From Lumnitzera littorea (Eukaryota; Streptophyta; Magnoliopsida; Myrtales; Combretaceae): a DNA stretch of 64,000 nt. Positions 33,644 through 46,194 of this stretch are shown piece after piece. The position numbers and the translations under genes are program-made. The DNA is taken from the NCBI GenBank assembly GCA_024138015.1, contig JAMXBB010000010.1, forward strand, positions 76,381,541-76,445,540. Reading direction: 5' to 3'. The notes under the pieces are model-generated. The model ran no database searches. It worked only from the letters and a program-made list of their open reading frames with translations, and was not told the origin of the DNA. Positions within the stretch are counted from its first letter, which is position 1; each line of letters starts with the position of its first letter.

Positions 33644-34073
33644 TTTGCCTACATACACTTTTTCCTAGCTGTTTCTGAATAAATCATGCAGGAAAGGAAC
33701 CAATCCAAACCCTTCTAACTGACTAACAATGATATCAACAGTGGAACCTATTTCCATATGACTTCAACACTTCGCAGCTCTTGCAGGACAACTTACGTTA
33801 TCTTCTAGTTAGCCTTTCCCTTAGAACAGCAGGCCAAGTTTTCTGTCGTCTTCGTATTAAATATTATCAAGTGGAATTATCCCATCCAGGGCTCAGAACC
33901 CAGCTACCATCCACGGGGATAACAAGCTTAAACAGTCGTGTGCCAGAAATTATCACAAGCTTCTAGCGAATCATCATCTCAGGTGCATCCACCAGTAATA
34001 TATAATAATAAAGCTAAAAGCTCCCCTTCGATCCCCCACCCTCCACCAAAACACTTAAGAGCATAATTATTGA
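33644..34073. other. Non-genic stretch downstream of the TBL gene
   Basis: Holds a moderately GC-rich segment (33690-33970) with a short open frame on the plus strand, but no recognisable protein. It follows the end of the duplicated segment. Confidence 0.4.
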
Positions 34074-34919
34074 TTTAAATTAGAGAGAATTACATATTCA
34101 AGACTCAATCTTTTATACTTTTTTCTGTTTGAATTTTAAATATTTTAAAATTTCTATTTAAATCCTCTAAGTTTGTAAGCACTATCAAATAAAGATTTCC
34201 ATTAACTCTGTTAAGCTTTCCATCTATTTTTTCCATATAGTATATTTTGATTAGTTCATGTTTTTTGTTAAATAAATATTATAATAAAACATCTTAAAAA
34301 TAAATAAAGTAATAAAAAAGTGAAAAACTTTATAAATTTTCAAAAAGGAGGAAAAAGAAAAAATAAATAATAAACATATATACATATATAATATAAATAT
34401 ATATAAATAAATACTTTTATTAAAATTACAACAAAATATAAAAAATTTAAATTAGAAAAAAATAAAAAGAAATTAGTTCCGGCCACCCAAAGCCGAGGGA
34501 TGATCAATGATGATTTGGGGTGGCTAGAACCATTTTTTTTTTCCAGTTTTTTCTTCTTTTTAATTTTTTAATTTTTAATTTTATTGTAATTTCAATAAAA
34601 GTATATGTTCATATATTTATTATTATATACATGTATATGTGTTTATTATTTAATTTTTACGAATTTTTTTACTTTTTTATCATCTTATTTATTTTAAAGA
34701 TATTTTATTGTAATATTTATTTAATAAAAAACATAGACCAATCAAAATGTACTACATGACAAAAATGGATGGAAAACTTAACGGACTTAATAAAAGCCTT
34801 TATTTTATAGTACTTACAAACATAAAGGACTTCAATAAAAATCCCAAAACATTTAAAATTTAAATAAAAAATGTATAAAAGACTGAGTTCTAAATACTTA
34901 ATTCTCCTTTTAAATTACT
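34074..34919. mobile_element. Long foldback (MITE-like) element
   Basis: The left half (about 34074-34490) is the imperfect reverse complement of the right half (about 34510-34919). Matching anchors: GACTCAATCTTTTATACTTT on the left against AAATGTATAAAAGACTGAGT on the right, GTTTGTAAGCACTATCAAAT against ATAGTACTTACAAACAT, and TTCCGGCCACCC (34478-34490) against GGGTGGCTAGAACC (34518-34531) around a loop of roughly 25 bases. Very AT-rich arms; no coding. The outermost bases and target duplication could not be fixed. Its transcript would fold into a long hairpin. Confidence 0.85.
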
Positions 34920-35987
34920 ACTAAGTCCTCTAATAACAATTAGCCGTCCAACCAATAGGGAAATTATATATTTAATTCGACACTCTAACTACTACCCAAT
35001 TTTAGGCTTGAAGAAACTACATGCAACTACAATAACCAAGACGCCTTGGCTTTTGACCAAACCTGTCCTAAAATAAGACTAGTATTTTCTATCCTTTCAT
35101 TATAGAATTTTTGCTGGTTTATTCTAATTCTGTTTTTATTTCTCTGCTATTTTAATCTTTTCGTGATAGAATTTTTGTGCACACTTGTGAATCCATAGTC
35201 GCTGGTTATTATGGAAAAGACCATCAGCATAATGTATATGGCCTTGCAATCAACAAAAAGTCTAAGGTGTGCTCCAGTCTACATTTAGAATGCTTTTCAA
35301 AACATTTCGTGCATTTAACAGCACAAGAAAAGACTTTGAAGAGAAACTCGAAAACTGAACATAAAGGGGCAGTTCATGGAAATGAAGTCAGATGGGCACT
35401 ATATGGGGATTGCCTTAATTGGTTATACTAGTATGCAGGATCAGAATAGATAAGATGCCAAAAAATAACAGTGTTTTCAGACATCGACCACTTTTTGGTA
35501 TGTTCTGCCTGAAAATGTGGAAAACCATAAACCCATGTTTTCTAGAGAATAAGGCAACAATTTGTGCGGTATAATAATGCCATTTAATTTTGAAAATTAA
35601 TATTTGCATTATTTTTTCAACTTTATAGTTATTGCAATTTCCTAGCGTTTTCAAAAAGTTCAATACAAACAAAATGAACTATGAGTTTGTGCCACTATAA
35701 AGTATTTCTCTGCAAAATTTGCAGGCAGAATCGCCATCATGTAGAATGATAACTCGGCAAATTTAGAATTCCATCTTGAAAGGGTAGACACAAGTCCAGA
35801 AATTGAACGAGCATTATAGTTAGACATGAGCAAAAATGTTAAGTTGGAAGAAGCAATGAATTATATAAACTTTAATGATATATGTACAGGAGATATTTTC
35901 ATTACAAACAGCACAATACAATGAAAGAAGTATAATAACATTTTAGCCTGCTACCAGAATCTGGAATTAAGGCAATACAAATGATCC
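34920..35987. other. Non-genic stretch, includes 3' flank of the minus-strand gene
   Basis: No coding signal that fits a known family; an open stretch at 35177-35431 looks random. 35870-35987 should include the 3' UTR of the minus-strand gene. ATTAAA on the minus strand near 35873-35878 could be its polyadenylation signal. Confidence 0.4.
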
Positions 35988-38900
35988 TCAAAATGAAAGC
36001 TTAATGAAGACCAAAATGTGCAAAGCTAAAATGTAAAGCACAAAAGCGGACCTGAAGAGAACAGGCCTCTGTATGCTCTCAGTTCGCCCACCAAGAGAGT
36101 GAGGCTTGTGCTGAGGATCAATTATGTAGTCTGCATATGGAGGAGAGATGCTTCGTCCGAACCGATTCCTTGCAATATTAATCTCAACAGAGCTAGTTTC
36201 AAGGTTCTTTGAAAATCCATTCAGTTTCTCTAATTCCATTTGTTTTGCATGAATTTCATTGACCAGGGCCTCTGCTTGGGACTATACTCACAAAAGAAAA
36301 ATGTGGGAAATTTATTTCTCCCATTATTGAAGCAGACAATCAGTAGAAAAAAGCAAATAACTTATTACAAAATAGAATTACCTGTTTTGAGGCTAGTTGC
36401 TCAAGCAAACTATGAAGCTGTTTATCCAATATCTTCTCTCTCTGAGCTGTACAGTTAGATGCAAAATGGTAAGTTTCCAAAAGCCAGTATGGCACTTGCA
36501 GTAACTAAGGATAACTAGGAAGAAAACGAATCCCTATTAACAACATCAAAAACAGAAAGTTCCTTCTCTAGCTACTGACGCCACAACCCCAAAAATGATT
36601 AGGAAAATATTCTGAGGTGCATTTTATTTTTTTTCCCCAGAAGTTAGATTAAGAAAAAAAAAAATAATAATGTGACACCTAGTTCCTATAATTATGAAAG
36701 AAAAAATTGTTGCACACTCAATGGACTACATAACTGCAGTAAGTGCTTACATTGTTTTTATTGTTTTTTTTATTTTATTTTTTCTTCAGTAAGTGCTTAA
36801 TTGTTAGTTCTCCAGCAATAAAAGTATTGCAAATGAATCAACACCTTCTAGCCAACTTCTACAGTCATCTCAGATGCAAATAACAGTACCAAGGAACAGC
36901 TCCTCTTGGCTATCAAGAAATTGGACAACTATGAAAACTCACTAATAATAAACACACTCACACTCCTCTATAACAACCCTTATGATGTTAATCGTATGAT
37001 TTACCTGGGGAAGGCTGTCTTAGTGCACTATCTTGAATTGCTGACCATCTTTTCTCCAATTCTTGAACTGTTTCCTCCAATGTACTCTGCAGAGCAAGTG
37101 TAAGTCCCAATCGGAGGAAGAGAAAAGAGGGTCAAGGAAGAAATATAAAGATACTGACAAGTTCCTTTCTCTTATCCTCTAGCTTTTCTTGCATAAAAGA
37201 CTCTGAATTTTCTGCACTTAATCCAGCTTCAGCTTCTGGCCGGGATTTAACCATGGATTCACCATAGGTTTCAGAATGGTAAGTGAATGACACTGCTTGA
37301 GCCTTTTCCAGCTTAGCCTTTAGTTTTTTTTCATCCTCATCCATTTGCTGTCAAGCAATAAGAAAATTATGAAAACAAAACTACTGTACTTCATCTGATT
37401 TTCAATATAGGTCTTGATTCAATTTCAAATGAAGCAAAAGATCAGGTGGTAGTCAAATGCTTGCAAAAAGATGACTTCTTAAAGTTCTTTAGCACTATAT
37501 CATGCTCACCAACAAGAATGGAAGCCAGACATATGATGCAATGTTCACCTACCATTAACTTTTGCTGAAGTGATTCTGCTTCTTGGATCTTCTCCTGTAT
37601 CTTGTTTTCACAGTTAGAGATGGCCTTTTCATAAGCAGCATTTTCCTCTTGTAGAGTGATCTCTCTCAATTGGGTCTAGCAAGAATATTTTCAGAAAATT
37701 TAGATGCTTATCAAGAAAGTATCACTTGCTAAGTTAATACATCAACAACTTCAAAATCTTCACCACATAAATTTAATTGAAAGAGCCATCTATAATCAGC
37801 AGCAAAATCCTAGAGTGTTATTTATACATGAAGCCATTCTTGCAACAACATATAAATACATATACATAAACCACAGAGAGCCAAAAGAGAAAAGAGGAAA
37901 AAGAGTCAAAGTAACAACACCCTTATGCCATGTTCTTTTAATTCCGTAGAATCAACAAAACATGACCTTATTCTTATGAGAAACATTTGGAGCTCTAGCA
38001 AATCCTTCTAAACAGAATATCACATGAAAACGTAAAGGCCACTTTAAATATATGGGACTTCCGACAAAGTTTTGAGCTAAATTAAGTCAAACTGAACAAA
38101 GCAGATGAAAAAAAGCAATCCAAGCTTTGCAAAGGTTAAGGATAACTGCCAAAAGGATATGTCTTCTTATTTACAGTCAATTATGAATTGGAGTAGCCAA
38201 GGCATGCAAATACAACATTCCATATTCTCACATCCTTCCCCACTAAAGATTGCACCTTACTATCAAAATGTATCCCCCATCACAGAAGTCTGGCCACATA
38301 ATTCAACCGAAATGTTTCTTCATCCTTGAAGATCCTTCTAATAGTTTTAATTCATGTATCCTTTTGCAGCACTCAGCTTCAGGTAGCTGAGCTGGCCAAA
38401 TGCCCAACCGTACAAAATCTTATTACTATGATCCACGCATCCTTTTTGCACCTTCCTTTCAGCCTCTCATTACTTTTAAGTAAAAACATCACATTTCAAA
38501 ATCAATCCATTTCAAGAGAATGACAAAAAGACCGAGACATAAAACTGATCAGCAGCAACTAAACATAAACAAACTTATCCCACAAGGTGAGTCTGCTGTT
38601 GAAGTACTCTTACTCCACTTCCTTTCCTCCCATCCACAATCAATGCTTCACCATTTCCTATTTCCTCAGTCAAATCCACATACAAGATCCATACTTGGCC
38701 ACTTCTCATGAATTTCTACTCTGTCCCACCAATTGGGTCAGTCTTTTTTCCTTCATTCCCATACTTCTTTATTTTATTTTTTCCATAAGAAAGAAATTTA
38801 ACCGAAATCAAGAACAACATACCAAGACCATGTGCTGAATCAAATCCCACGTTGCACCACAAAGTATGAAAACAGAAAACCAAATAGACATGGACAGTTC

Positions 38901-39995
38901 TCTTGCACCTGTCCCCTCTATGCTGAATCACATATCAAGATTCCCCTTTTCTCCATGAGGTCCATGTGCAAGCTCCTAACTTGGACAAGATCCATGGAAC
39001 TAACTCCATATAGCAAGTTGGTCTTTCTTTTGACAATTTCACACTTATTCCACACTTTCACATAACAGATACTTCTAAACCAAGCAAAAATCTCCAAGAA
39101 CAAATTAAAAACCACAAGAATAGACTAAGATCAACTACTGAATCCTACATACTTTCACTCTTACTGCTAAATTTTTTACCAATACATAACCAATAGAAAC
39201 AATATTAAAACCAGTTAATTATATATCGGTTTTCCATTTCTCCCCAAAATATCATATACAAAATCCAAACTTGGCAACTACCCAACAAATCTTACACTAT
39301 AATACTAATCGGTTCCTCCTATTTCCCAAAATTTCACACTTCTATTTAAAATTTTCACATGGTGGGTAATTTGCAATTTTCCTATAATTTTTCTTATAGC
39401 TTTCTATCCAATTGCCTTATTCTATAATCATTTTTTTTTTTTCCATTTGACACACAAGATCCATATAAAAGATCTAAACTTGGATACTACCCAACAAATC
39501 CTGCTCCACATAGCCAATTGGATGTCCTTATTTTCCACAATATCACACATTTCTTTATAATATTCAAATATGGGGTACTTACAGTAAAGAACAAAACGCG
39601 CTATTCCTAATTTCCATAATTTCACAACTTTCTCCCAATTTTTCCAAAATGGATAATGTTAACTCCATTTTCAAAACGAAATAAAACAAAAAAGCCATAC
39701 GAACCAGTTGCTTGGTGGAGGAGTGAGAGTTCAATTGGAGAGCGAGAGCAGCATTGGAAGCGAGAGAGTGGGCGTGGAGATGAGGAAGTCGTTGTGAGAT
39801 ATCAGGAGGAGGGATTCTGAGTCGTAGATCTTTTATCACACGTCTAAGAGAGGACTCTCTCTGTTGTAGCTCGTTTACGTAACGTTGTTGCTCCTGAGTG
39901 TAGATGATTGGGATTGATTTATCGTCGTTTTCGTTGATTTGGGATCCTCCTCCTCCTCCAACCACGTCCGCTGCCCATGCTAGCAGCCCCGCCAT
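35988..39995 (-). CDS. Coiled-coil protein with C-terminal membrane anchor, six exons
   Basis: Exons on the minus strand: 39705-39995, 37553-37675, 37159-37347, 37005-37086, 36382-36446, 35988-36281. All introns are GT-AG and phases agree. The total of 1044 nt gives 347 residues. Start MAGLLAWAADVVGG; the ATG context (AATGGCGG) is favourable. Residues ~30-60 (TQEQQRYVNELQQRESSLRRVIKDL), 98-155 and 200-275 are rich in E, K, Q and L with heptad-like spacing, suggesting coiled coils. The last ~20 residues (SAFVLYILALHILVFIKLSF) form one hydrophobic segment after basic/polar sequence, as in tail-anchored Golgi or ER proteins. No enzymatic motif. I do not recognise the family by name; a tether or scaffold role is only inference. 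No stops or damaged splice sites, so it looks functional. Confidence 0.85.
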
Positions 39996-39999
39996 TAGT

Positions 40000-41959
40000 A
40001 TTACTGTTCTCTCTCACAATCACTCACCGTCGGTTTAGGAGGTTTGGAGCGTTTGGACGAATGACAATGGACAGGTGAGTGGGACTTGCACCCGAAATAA
40101 GAGAGAGGCAGAGTCAAGGAAAGCTTGTGATGAAAGTGCGTATCCTCCGAGTTTTTTTTTTTTTTTTTTTGTTTTCCTTTTGGTCCTGTACCTTTTTTAA
40201 TATATTAATAAAAAATGGTATATTCCATTTTTGGCACTATGTTTTAATGTATTTTCGTTTTCGGAACCTATATTTTCTATTACATTTGAGGGAAAAAAAA
40301 TTATATTGCAAATTTCAAAAAAGAAAATTCCAAAAATACCATTATTTTAAAAATAATGCTAGATATATAACACTTGAGTTTGGTTTTTCAAGTTATGATT
40401 TTGTTTAACAATAACTTCGGTTTCTGAAAAATCGAATATTTGAATTCTAATATGAAAATGGCCTTTTTGAAAAGATGGTTTTAATATTTGAAAAACCAAT
40501 TTTAATTTAAATATACAAAACAATTTTTGATATTTTGTTAGGTGACTTGGGTTCAAGTCTAGTAAGACAACTCATTCCACGAGACAGCACTTTTTTTCTT
40601 GTTTGCTTTTAGCAAAGTGAAAAACACTCGTAAGAGTCAAACATCAGATGTTAGACTTAAAAATCTAAAACGCCAACTACTATACCAAACACATATTTCT
40701 ATCATTTTAAATCATATTATTATATTAAATTTAGTCAAAATTGCTTTTCAAAAGCCAATTTTAAATTCACTGTTTAAAATTCTTCCAAAATGTGATCATA
40801 GTTGGTTTTAAATTTATATTTTAAAAAACCAATTTTAAGTATAATATTTTTTGGATTATGTTTAAAGAGCCCTATTTTAGAGATTTTCTTTTAAAATAAA
40901 ATATTAATTTCCTTTTCCCCTATTCTTGAGGTACTGGTATCGTGTAAAAATAATAAAAAGACCCAAACATCGTCTATTGTGAGTTGTTTCAAAACAAATC
41001 CAAGAAAAGGCAATGAATGGAAAAAAAAAAGACCCTCTCTTTTATTTATGTATCATCAACAAATAGTTTTAAATAAATCACTTCAAATGCTGTGTAAAGG
41101 CCTGTTTTAGTTAATGAAAATCGTAGCACCTCCAACCCTTCACCTATCGTACCCCAAAACCAAAATATTTCTCTGTGTAATCACCCTGTGTCATTCTAGT
41201 ACCACCATCTATGGAAAATTAAGAAATCTTGAAGTTGTCATGCCTTACCATATTTCCATCTAAGATTTACAATTACAATCTACGAGACATTGTATTATTC
41301 GCATTCTTGTAGTAAAAATCACCATTGTCCCTTCATTGAAATCATTTTTTTTTTCTTTTTTCTCCATTTATTTTATTTCTTATATACAGTGCTCCTAGTA
41401 GATTTATTATGAATCTATAATGAATGCACCGGCGAATTTTCGTTTTTTGTTTTTTTTTTTTTTTTTATCAATTTGCTCTCAAATGGTCACCAAATTGATT
41501 AGAAGCTATAAATGTACCTAAAATAAATTGTAGTTATGCAATGTAAGCATCCAATTTATAACCTTTATGAATATTATTTATGCTTTTATCAATTAAATAA
41601 CTTTCAGAATGATTGATTTCCTTATAAAAAAACACAAACCTTCTCATACAAAGCATTTATTGTCACATCTCCAAACAGCAAAATCATAATAATCCTGCTA
41701 TATAAACAATTTTAAGATAAAAATTAACTTTACAGCTACTATTATAAACTTAATTTATACAAGACATTCACGATTTAATCCATTTTAAAGTAAACAATTC
41801 ACAAAATAATGTTATTATTTACCTATAAAAATCTGAAAAACACATATTAGGATTTAGATAACCCAAGAAATATTTACATGAATTAGTAACCTAGTTTACT
41901 TAAGAATTACATTGTTTGATACAAAAAGACTAAGAATTAAGACTCAAAGCTTCAAAAGT
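40000..41959. other. Non-genic AT-rich stretch, includes promoter side of the minus-strand gene
   Basis: 40000-40130 is the immediate upstream region and probable 5' UTR of the minus-strand coiled-coil gene. A 23-base T run lies at about 40150-40170, and another T run near 41450-41466. No coding region or TE domain was recognised. Low-complexity AT-rich DNA continues to the G5 border. Confidence 0.45.
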
Positions 41960-41964
41960 ACGAC
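41960..41964. repeat. target-site duplication of G5, left copy (ACGAC)
   Basis: ACGAC before the 5' LTR pairs with ACAAC at 48338-48342 after the 3' LTR: four of five bases match. The difference is CG to CA, a typical change after cytosine methylation. Confidence 0.75.
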
Positions 41965-42794
41965 TGATAGGAATTAGACTATTAAGCCTTCAACTCATAG
42001 TCAAGCCTAATAACTGAAAGACCTAACAAGGCAGATTTTCCTACTCCTGTCGAGGTTGAATACCTTTTTGCCAAGTCACTATTTATGCTAAGCTGAATGA
42101 CTGTCCATTTTTCTGTAATAAGCCAAATTGCAGATTACTCACTTACACCCAAGCCAACCAATGACTCAGTATCTTCCTTACTGAGAAGTTGAGATAGAGA
42201 GACTCAAGACTAACTAAGCTATCCTTACTTGGATAATCAAGCTGATCGTACTTTTTATCCACGTCTTCCAACAGCATCACCAATACGACATCACTATATG
42301 TACAGAATTATGTATAGAATTTGTTACAGTAATGATTGTTTTCCTTAAATATTCATTTTTACTCCTTTGTATATTATATATTACTCTTTTACGAAATGTT
42401 ATTTTTGTCTTTTTCCTTCTAGGCATATTGCTCTAAATTCTTAGGATATAAATATCCCTTGTACCTGCTATTATAAACATTAGATTGAATGTTAATATAC
42501 TTGAGATTTCTCTCTCATAAACATCACTTTGTTTACATTCATCTTACCCTTATCCTAACTCTTAAGCAAAGCTAGATAGCAAGTAACCTCAAAGGATCAT
42601 CTCGTATGTCATATCAAATTGTACTATAAGTTCTCAAAAGTTTCATTGGTACATCATATCTATTAGAGTTGTTCGCGGGTTTTTGCTTACTTTTTCATTC
42701 ACATTTGTTCTTTCGTACATTCCCCATAAGCTTTCGACAAGCTTTGACCCATTTAACGACCAGCCTTATCTAATTTTGGTCATTGTCCACATCA
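41965..42794 (+). repeat. 5' LTR of G5
   Basis: Starts TGATAGGAATTAGAC and ends GTCCACATCA, so both termini are canonical for the family (TGATR...CATCA). A TATAAATA box lies at 42447-42454. Length 830 bp against 851 bp for the 3' LTR, so small deletions have occurred. Confidence 0.9.
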
Positions 42795-42797
42795 TCT

Positions 42798-42811
42798 TGG
42801 TATCAAAGTGA
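42798..42811 (+). other. primer binding site of G5 (initiator-Met tRNA)
   Basis: TGGTATCAAAGTG, three bases inside the LTR, matches the consensus TGGTATCAGAGC complementary to the 3' end of plant initiator-Met tRNA, with one or two changes. It is the best preserved such site in the window. Confidence 0.82.
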
Positions 42812-42959
42812 AGGTTTTGTTTGAGTTGTAGTTTATGCTTAAAGTTATGTTTATACCCTATTTTGCATATGTAAAACAGAGTAAGTTATTGTATCATTTG
42901 ATTGTTGTGTTTGTTAGCTGTCACTTTTTCTAGTTTGTGAAAGTATTTGTGATATCACC

Positions 42960-44320
42960 TATTTGAAGGGGTTTGAACTTTAAATCTATAGAGAAAATAA
43001 CTGACTCAAGTATAAACCAGTGGAGTTGTCCCCTATGGACAACAGTGGAGTTAGACGACAGTCTTAGGGAACCCCTAGGAACACTAACGAGAGACTAGAT
43101 GAGGTGGCTAACCTCTTAATAGATCTGACCTGAACTGTTCATGCATCGGCTCGTCGACCGACTGAGGTTACACAAAACAGCCCCACAAGCTGCTTAACCT
43201 ATTAGAGATTAGAACATAGCTTAACCAGTTCAAGGTAGAAGAGTAGGTAAACAAGTAAAACGAAAGATAGACCTAAGAGAACTAGACAAATAGGATACGG
43301 AAGAGTATTTTGAAGAAAAAAAAGCTAGAGTCCCTCGAGCATCTGACCATGTGAAGCTTCGGATTCTAAGTTTCAATGGATTTGAGAGTGCTGATGAGTA
43401 TTTGGAATGAGAAGTGAGAATAGAGTGTGTTTTTGAATATTATTAATATGAGGATTACGAGAAAGTGAAAATCGCTGCTGTTGAGTTCTCTCGATATGTT
43501 GCCATGTGGTGAAAGAATTCCTAGGCTATAAGGAGGTGAGAAGGCTACCGAAAGATTCATACTTAGCTCAAGATGAAGAGAATATTCAAAAACAAGTTCG
43601 TACTAGAAACTTATCTACAAAACACTTTTACTCGACTTTAGGAGCTGAGACAAGAAGGTTGAATAGTTGATGAATATGTATAGGAATTACAAATGCTCAT
43701 GATCCAATGTGAAGTGGAGGAGCCCCCATTACAAACAATCTCTAAGTTTATTATGGGTTTAAGAGGTGATATTTAAGACATTGTAGAGCTCCAACGATTC
43801 ACTACAATAGATGAAGCCATTAGAATAGCCTAACGAGTAGAGATGCAAAGAAGAAACCGAGTATCGACCAGAATCCAGACTAGCTAACTCGAATAGGAAA
43901 GTCATTGAGCTCTACTAAGTATCAAGATGAGTAAAAAAATAGATATTCGAACTGAGCTGAAGGGCTGACCTAATGGTGAAGTGCCTACCTAAACTTATGA
44001 GAAAAGGTAAGGATCTGGTAGGAAGACGAGCTAGATCAAGTACTTTTAAGTATCAAGGGTTCAAACATATGGTCGGTTAGTACCCGAACTGAAGAAATAT
44101 GGTGATCAAGGGAAACGTCACGAAGTTGGAGGAAAAAAGTACAAATGAGAAACCCAAAGAGGAAGAGATCACTGCCGAAAAAGAAGATACCGAGAAAGAA
44201 CTCATTGAAGATGACGTATTTGCCAAAAACTTGGATCAGTTGGTCCCGGTTGTCTAACATGCCATGAACTTAGAGCCCTCATAGGAGGAAGAGCAAAGGG
44301 AGAATTTGTTTCGTATCACT
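42960..44320 (+). pseudogene. gag remnant of G5
   Basis: Family gag blocks are recognisable: the N-terminal ARRPTEVTQN-like segment (43150-43180), an acidic patch near 43285-43320, SFNGFESADEYLE (43370-43407), YEDYEKVKIAAVEFSRYVAMW (43448-43510), and TFTRL...QLRQEG followed by DEYV (43625-43680). The zinc-knuckle region (about 44035-44090) is frameshifted and has lost its cysteines. Several stops. Confidence 0.8.
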
Positions 44321-44329
44321 TGTAAGGTA

Positions 44330-44900
44330 AATGACTAAGTACGAATGTTAATTGTGAATAGTGAAAGTTACACCAATGTGGCATCAACCAAAATGGTCAC
44401 GTAATTAAAGTTGCCAACCATTGCACACCTTAACTCATACAAGTTGCATTGGCTAAGTGATAAGGGAGCATTACATGTCACCTGGTAAGTACTGCTGCTG
44501 ATCACAATTAAAAACTACTTCGACAAGATTCTTTACGATGTGTTGCCCATGTGTGCCTTGTACCTGTTACTCGGCCGACTATGGTTGTTTGACAAGAGAG
44601 CGATTTATGACAAATACAAGAACACGTATGTGTTTAAAAAGGATGGCCAGAAGATCACATTAAACCCAATGCCACTGAGTGAAGTTAATAAACTACAAAC
44701 CAAACTTGTTCGTGGATCGAAAAAGGGTCTGGTGATAAGTAGAGCCAAGCTCCAAGAGACCCTTAAAGCTGATACATTGACCCTTATGTTAGTCAGACGC
44801 CTATTAAAGATGAAGGAGCGAGGTGAACTACCCCAAAAAATTAAAGAGTTATTGAATGAATATGTTGACCTATTCCTAGATTAGTTAACCGAGGGGTTAC
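44330..44900 (+). pseudogene. protease and linker remnant of G5
   Basis: The active-site region reads IVNSESYTNVAS at about 44350-44386, where G2 has IVDSGSYTNVAS: the aspartate has become asparagine and the glycine glutamate, both G-to-A changes, which destroys the catalytic triad. The following linker is open from 44540 to 44884 (114 residues, including KNTYVFKKDGQKITLNPMP and KMKERGELPQKIKELLNEYVDLFLD). It is the longest intact pol segment in this element. Confidence 0.82.
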
Positions 44901-44929
44901 CCCTAATTCGAGGCATAGATCATTACATT

Positions 44930-46190
44930 GACTTAATACTCGGCGCGGCACTGCTAAATAAGCCCATGTATTGGATGAGTCCTAAGTAGGCTTCTAAGCT
45001 CCAACATCAAGTCAATGTGTTGCTAGAGAGAGGTTACATTAGAGAAAGTTTCAACCCTTGTGTTATATCGATGCTTCTAGTGTCGAAAAAGGATAAAACC
45101 TGGTAGATGTATGTAAATAGCCGAGTTGTGAACAAGATCACAATCAAGTATAGTTATCCTATTCCTAGGTTGGAAGACATGTTAGATAAATTGAGTAGAG
45201 TCAAGATTTTCAACAAGATTGACCTAAAATCTAGCTACCATAAAATCTGCATGAGGCTAGAAGATAAGTAGAAGACCATGTTCAAGACTTGATATAGACT
45301 TTACGAATAGATGGCCATACCCTTTGACTTATCGAATACCCTAAGCACTTTCATGAGACTAATGAACCATGTGCTGAGACATCTAATAGGAAAGTGTGTC
45401 GTGATGTAGTTTGATAACATCCTAGTTTACAGTGCCGATATGCTAAGTCACTATGAACAACTCTAAGCGGTTTGAGATATGCTCCATATCGAGAGACTAT
45501 TTGATAATCTCAAGAAATGTTGTTTTTACCAGAAGGAAGTGATATTCTTGGGCTATATAGTAAGTGAAGGAAGCTTATGAGTGGATGACAAGAAGATTTG
45601 AGCAATCGTCGAGTAGCCGACTCCCATTACTTGTGCGAACATAAGAAGTTCCCATGGATTGGCTTCAATCTATAAATAATTCATCAGGAATTTCAACACC
45701 CTTGCTACACCACTTACTGAGCTAACGAAGAAAAACACCGACTTCTGATGGGAAGAAAGGGAGGAGAAGAGCTTTACTAAGATAAAGGAAAGATCAACCT
45801 CCGTGCCGGTATAAGTTCTACCTGACTTTTTGAGAAAATATTTGAGCTAGAATGTGATGTATCAAGTATTAGAATAAGCGCTATCCTAATGCAGGAAAGC
45901 CGACCAATTACCTTCCATAGTGAGAAGTTCAAAGGATCTCAATTAAATTACTCCATATATGATAAAGAACTCTTGGCAATGATCCAAGCACTACAAATAT
46001 GGCAACACTGTTTACTACCGAGAGAATTTGTCATATATACTGACTATAAGTCGTTGTGATACCTTCGAAGTCAGACCAAGTTATTGAAGCGGTAAGCAAG
46101 ATGGGTTGAATTTCTTGAAGAATTCAATTTTGTAATAAAATACAAACAAGAAAAGAACAATGTAGTTGCAAATACTCTTTCGAGAAGACA
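44930..46190 (+). pseudogene. RT and RNase H remnant of G5
   Basis: RT blocks: VLLVSKKDKTW near 45070-45105 (a stop follows), NKITIKYSYPIPRLEDML at 45131-45184, FNKIDLKSSYHKI near 45208-45245. The catalytic box reads stop-F-D-N at 45407-45418 (Y to stop, second D to N), followed by ILVYS. RNase H: YDKELLAMIQAL (45958-45995), PREFVIYTDYKS (46017-46053), NFVIKYKQEKNNVVANTLSRRH (about 46125-46192), where DALSR has become NTLSR. Inactive. Confidence 0.87.
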
Positions 46191-46194
46191 TGCA

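Noticed and set aside
34520..34759. 79-codon hydrophobic open frame
   Set aside because: It is one AT-rich arm of the foldback element; hydrophobic residues come from T-rich codons.
40079..40408. 109-codon open frame upstream of the coiled-coil gene
   Set aside because: Its middle is translated poly-T (phenylalanine run); no support as a gene.
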